In this document: positions 5,077-7,499 of the stretch, piece by piece | How the letters are laid out: the number at the start of each line of letters is the position of its first letter | Position numbering within the stretch: position 1 is the stretch's first letter | DNA from: Methylotenera_A sp031417915 | Lineage (GTDB): Bacteria; Pseudomonadota; Gammaproteobacteria; Burkholderiales; Methylophilaceae | Length of the DNA: 7,499 bases | Assembly: GCA_031417915.1 (NCBI GenBank) | Contig: JANOWN010000061.1 | Span: 1-7,499, forward strand | Direction: 5' to 3' | Made by a program: the position numbers and the translations under genes | Notes under the pieces: model-generated | What the model was told of the DNA's origin: nothing | What the model saw: the letters and a program-made list of their open reading frames with translations, nothing else | Database searches by the model: none

Positions 5077-6308
5077 TGGCTAATTTTTATAGACTCACTA
5101 TTCCAACTGACCGCGTAGAACGCCAACAATACATTCGACGCATGTTTCCACAGGCAACAGGTTCATTTTTGGACGATAACTGGCGCGGCGGCAGGCAAGA
5201 GGCGCTTAAGCGACTGAATACGCTTGATATAGAAGCCTATAGTCGTAATCATACGTTTCTTAATGGCGCAGTTTCTAAGCTTTCACCTTATCTTCGACAC
5301 GGATGCATCACCTTAAAAGAGGCTTCTGATAGCGTGCGTAGCCGCTTTGGCGCAGATTCTGCAAAATTTGTAGAAGAACTGGCTAGACGCGACTATTGGC
5401 GACATGTTTGGCACGAATTAGGCAACGGAATTTTTAGCGATATTGAAGACCCAAAAGTGGCGCTTGGCGATAAATTATTGCCGGATTTTATCCGTCAAGG
5501 CATTACTGGCCTGCCCTGTATGGATGGTTTCATTCGTGATTTAACACATGAAGGCTATGTGCATAGTCACGCACGCAAGTGGTTTGCGGCCTATGTGGTG
5601 CATTGGCTTAAGGTCGATTGGCGCGAAGCGGCTGATTGGTTCGAAAATCAATTAATTGATGGCGATAAAGGCTCTAATCATCTTTCTTGGCAGTGGGTAG
5701 CCTCGTTGTTTAGTTCAAAGCCTTACTACTTTAATAAGGAAAATTTAGCGCGCCACACAGGCGAAAAATACTGCGCAACCTGTAAAGTTAATTGCCCGTT
5801 TGATGCCAGCCCTGAGGTGCTTAACGAAAGATTATTTGGTAACACCAAGCCCGCGAAAGCCAAAACACATCGCGTGATGATGCCTGAAAGGGCGCCAATT
5901 TCGTTGCATAGGGCCATCGCCATTTATGTGCACGATGAAATGCTGTCTTCCGCACACCCTTTAATGCGCAAGCCTATGCCCAAATTTTTTGTGTTTGATG
6001 ACATGCTACATGGCCGCTGGCCACTGAAGCGCCTGCAATTTTTGGCGGATTGTTTAAGCGAGCTGCAAGATGTAGAAGTATGGATTGGCGATACACGAGC
6101 GATATTGAATGAGCGCGGCGTGGGTCAAATAGTCACACAAGCCACGCCGAATATGCAATTAAAAGCATTATTAGAGCCATTTAACCCGATTTGGCAACCA
6201 GAAGTGAAATTTACCGAGGCTGAAATTAGCGATAAACGGCTAAAACGTTTTTCGCGCTACTGGGACGTGGTAAAAGCCGAATTGTTTGGTAATGGAATAA
6301 GCACATAG
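5076..6308 (+). CDS. Photolyase/cryptochrome-family FAD-binding protein lacking the N-terminal antenna domain
   Basis: A 410-residue protein. The helical FAD-binding domain begins almost at once: NGAVSKLSPYLRHG (to Gly76), EELARRDYWRHVW (from Glu100), TGLPCMDGFIRDL (from Thr144), then VDWREAADWFENQLIDGD and SNHLSWQW (about 180-207). By alignment from memory with E. coli PhrB, Asp195, Asp197 and Asn201 sit at Asp372, Asp374 and Asn378 around the flavin, and Trp205 and Trp182 at the electron-transfer pair Trp382 and Trp359. The inner substrate Trp384 is Trp207, but Trp277 is Arg104 and Asn341 is Ser164. No counterpart of Trp306 is obvious. Residues 233-240 form C-x2-C-x3-C. The usual N-terminal antenna (MTHF or other chromophore) domain is missing; instead residues about 275-410 look alpha/beta (AIAIYVHDE, KFFVFDD, VEVWIGDT). 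A light-driven DNA repair or sensory role follows from the family; the actual substrate is unknown. The ATG at 5076 is the first possible start after an in-frame stop at 5052. It stands alone, divergent from nfeD. Confidence 0.85.
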   Translation: MANFYRLTIPTDRVERQQYIRRMFPQATGSFLDDNWRGGRQEALKRLNTLDIEAYSRNHTFLNGAVSKLSPYLRHGCITLKEASDSVRSRFGADSAKFVEELARRDYWRHVWHELGNGIFSDIEDPKVALGDKLLPDFIRQGITGLPCMDGFIRDLTHEGYVHSHARKWFAAYVVHWLKVDWREAADWFENQLIDGDKGSNHLSWQWVASLFSSKPYYFNKENLARHTGEKYCATCKVNCPFDASPEVLNERLFGNTKPAKAKTHRVMMPERAPISLHRAIAIYVHDEMLSSAHPLMRKPMPKFFVFDDMLHGRWPLKRLQFLADCLSELQDVEVWIGDTRAILNERGVGQIVTQATPNMQLKALLEPFNPIWQPEVKFTEAEISDKRLKRFSRYWDVVKAELFGNGIST

Positions 6309-6352
6309 CCAAATTAATAGGTTTGTTTTTCTAAGCCACCCGTTTTTTGTAG

Positions 6353-6366
6353 GCGTTTAGTAACGC
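6353..6366. other. Small perfect inverted repeat upstream of valS
   Basis: GCGTT (6353-6357) pairs with AACGC (6362-6366) around TAGT, 45 bases after the photolyase-like stop. No T-run follows, so a terminator is unlikely. It overlaps the -35 region of the candidate valS promoter and might be an operator, or chance. Confidence 0.25.
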
Positions 6367-6376
6367 AGAACGCATG

Positions 6377-6385
6377 TGGTAAAAT
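6377..6385 (+). promoter_or_regulatory. Candidate extended -10 promoter of valS
   Basis: TGGTAAAAT has the TGn extension plus a -10 box with 5 of 6 consensus bases (TAAAAT). The -35 region (TTTAGT at 6356-6361) is poor, which an extended -10 can compensate. The last base of the box is 8 bases before the valS ATG, so the start site would fall at or just before that ATG. Confidence 0.45.
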
Positions 6386-6393
6386 CTCGCCAT

Positions 6394-7499
6394 ATGAATA
6401 CGCAAACTATCTCTCAAAAAGAACTCGCCAAATCGTTCGATCCCAAAGCCATAGAAAGCAAATGGTATGCATTTTGGGAATCAAAAGGCTATTACGCCGC
6501 TGGGTTTAGCCAACCAACAGCGTCAAATCCAGCAATCAAAGAAAATTTCTGCATTCTGTTACCACCACCCAACGTCACTGGCACGTTGCATATGGGGCAT
6601 GGTTTCAACCAAACGCTAATGGACGCACTCACGCGCTATCACCGTATGCGTGGGGATAACACACTTTGGCAACCAGGCACCGACCATGCAGGTATTGCCA
6701 CGCAGATTGTGGTTGAGCGTCAGTTAGATGCACAAGGTGTGTCGCGGCATGACTTAGGCCGTGAGAAGTTCCTAGAAAAAGTATGGGAATGGAAAGAATA
6801 CTCAGGTGGCACTATTACTAAGCAAATGCGCCGTTTAGGCACCTCGCCCGACTGGTCGCGTGAGCGCTTCACGATGGATGAAGGTTTAAACAAAACCGTG
6901 ACTGAAACCTTTGTACGCTTGTATAACGAAGGCCTGATTTATCGCGGCAAACGCTTGGTGAATTGGGACGTGAAGTTAGGCACAGCCGTTTCAGATTTAG
7001 AAGTAGTGCAGGAAGAAGAAGATGGCTTTATGTGGCACATCAACTATCCGCTTGCAGATGGTTCAGGCAATTTAACTGTTGCTACAACCCGTCCAGAAAC
7101 CATGCTTGGCGACGTAGCGGTGATGGTGCATCCTGAAGATGAGCGTTACGCACACCTCATTGGCCAAAACGTAAAACTACCACTTTGCGACCGCGAAATC
7201 CCGATTATTGCAGATGATTATGTCGATAAAGAATTCGGTACTGGCGTGGTCAAAGTAACGCCTGCGCATGACTTTAATGACTATGCGGTTGGTCAGCGTC
7301 ATAAATTGCCGATGATAGAGATTTTGTCATTAGCTGGTTTGGTCAATGAAAATGCGCCAGAAAAGTATCGCGGCTTAACCACCATTGCTGCTCGTAAATT
7401 AGTCGTGGCGGATTTAGAAGAAAGTAGCTATTTAGTTAAAACCGATAAACACAAACTTAAAGTGCCGCGCGGAGACCGTACAGGCGTGATTATTGAGCC
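6394..7499 (+). CDS. valS: Valyl-tRNA synthetase, N-terminal part (runs off the window)
   Basis: An open frame of 368 codons continuing past the right edge; full-length bacterial ValRS is about 920-950 residues. It is the class I synthetase that charges tRNA-Val in the cytoplasm and hydrolyses mischarged Thr-tRNA-Val. Visible landmarks: SFDPKAIESKWYAFWESKGY near the N-terminus; PPPNVTGTLHMGHGF with the ATP-binding HIGH motif as His66-Met-Gly-His69; TLWQPGTDHAGIATQ; RRLGTSPDWSRERFTMD; and NWDVKLGTAVSDLEV. The CP1 editing domain follows, with TTRPETMLGD (from Thr231) and GTGVVKVTPAHDFND (from Gly282), whose Asp293 corresponds to the conserved editing-site aspartate of the family. The KMSKS loop and anticodon-binding domain lie beyond the window. 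No strong Shine-Dalgarno precedes the ATG at 6394, and the candidate promoter is only a few bases upstream, so the message may be almost leaderless. Confidence 0.97.
   Translation, partial: MNTQTISQKELAKSFDPKAIESKWYAFWESKGYYAAGFSQPTASNPAIKENFCILLPPPNVTGTLHMGHGFNQTLMDALTRYHRMRGDNTLWQPGTDHAGIATQIVVERQLDAQGVSRHDLGREKFLEKVWEWKEYSGGTITKQMRRLGTSPDWSRERFTMDEGLNKTVTETFVRLYNEGLIYRGKRLVNWDVKLGTAVSDLEVVQEEEDGFMWHINYPLADGSGNLTVATTRPETMLGDVAVMVHPEDERYAHLIGQNVKLPLCDREIPIIADDYVDKEFGTGVVKVTPAHDFNDYAVGQRHKLPMIEILSLAGLVNENAPEKYRGLTTIAARKLVVADLEESSYLVKTDKHKLKVPRGDRTGVIIE

Noticed and set aside
5748..5783. HTGEK followed by YCATC looks like a C2H2 zinc-finger linker and finger start
   Set aside because: No finger spacing, no paired histidines follow, and the segment lies inside the photolyase family region; chance resemblance.
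6309..6350. Terminator after the photolyase-like gene near the T-runs at 6321-6330 and 6342-6348
   Set aside because: T-runs are present but no convincing GC stem precedes either one.

Overview
The window looks like ordinary chromosome from a Gram-negative proteobacterium of moderate, somewhat AT-leaning base composition. Protein style (an MSHA/type II-like pseudopilin family, a MoeB/ThiF protein, a QmcA-NfeD pair, a photolyase-like protein without an N-terminal antenna) fits a betaproteobacterium, perhaps of the Methylophilaceae type. That placement is an impression from protein similarity held in memory, not a database result. No tRNA, rRNA, CRISPR array, insertion sequence or phage gene is visible.

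Layout. (1) Positions 1-2694, plus strand: the tail of an unidentified gene, then two tightly packed genes for pilin-like proteins (185-1909 and 1906-2694, overlapping as ATGA). The second is a clear prepilin with a type IV leader. The first is a large membrane-anchored protein that seems to carry the same extracellular module twice and has a cysteine-rich stretch. They look like the end of a type IV pilus/MSHA/type II secretion-like operon whose core genes would lie upstream of the window. (2) 2704-3447, plus strand: a MoeB/ThiF-family adenylyltransferase only 9 bases after the prepilin stop, probably co-transcribed though functionally unrelated. (3) 3448-3587: a convergent intergenic gap holding a palindromic repeat-like element and a possible minus-strand terminator. 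(4) 3588-4894, minus strand: a two-gene operon, nfeD-like then a stomatin/QmcA-like SPFH protein, a classic membrane-protein partnership. (5) 4895-5075: an AT-rich divergent promoter region, including a 9-codon reading frame that abuts the next gene. (6) 5076-6308, plus strand: a photolyase/cryptochrome-family FAD-binding domain protein that lacks the usual N-terminal antenna domain and instead has an alpha/beta-looking domain at its C-terminus. (7) 6394-7499, plus strand: the N-terminal part of valyl-tRNA synthetase, running off the window, with an extended -10 promoter so close to the ATG that its transcript may be nearly leaderless.

The two places most worth a second look are the photolyase-like gene (apparent domain permutation, replaced substrate-site residues, a C-x2-C-x3-C cluster) and the pilin-like pair (a module present three times across two genes, with a cysteine-rich insert). 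Both probably belong to families already deposited in databases, but their biology appears little described. I see no clearly new multi-gene system.
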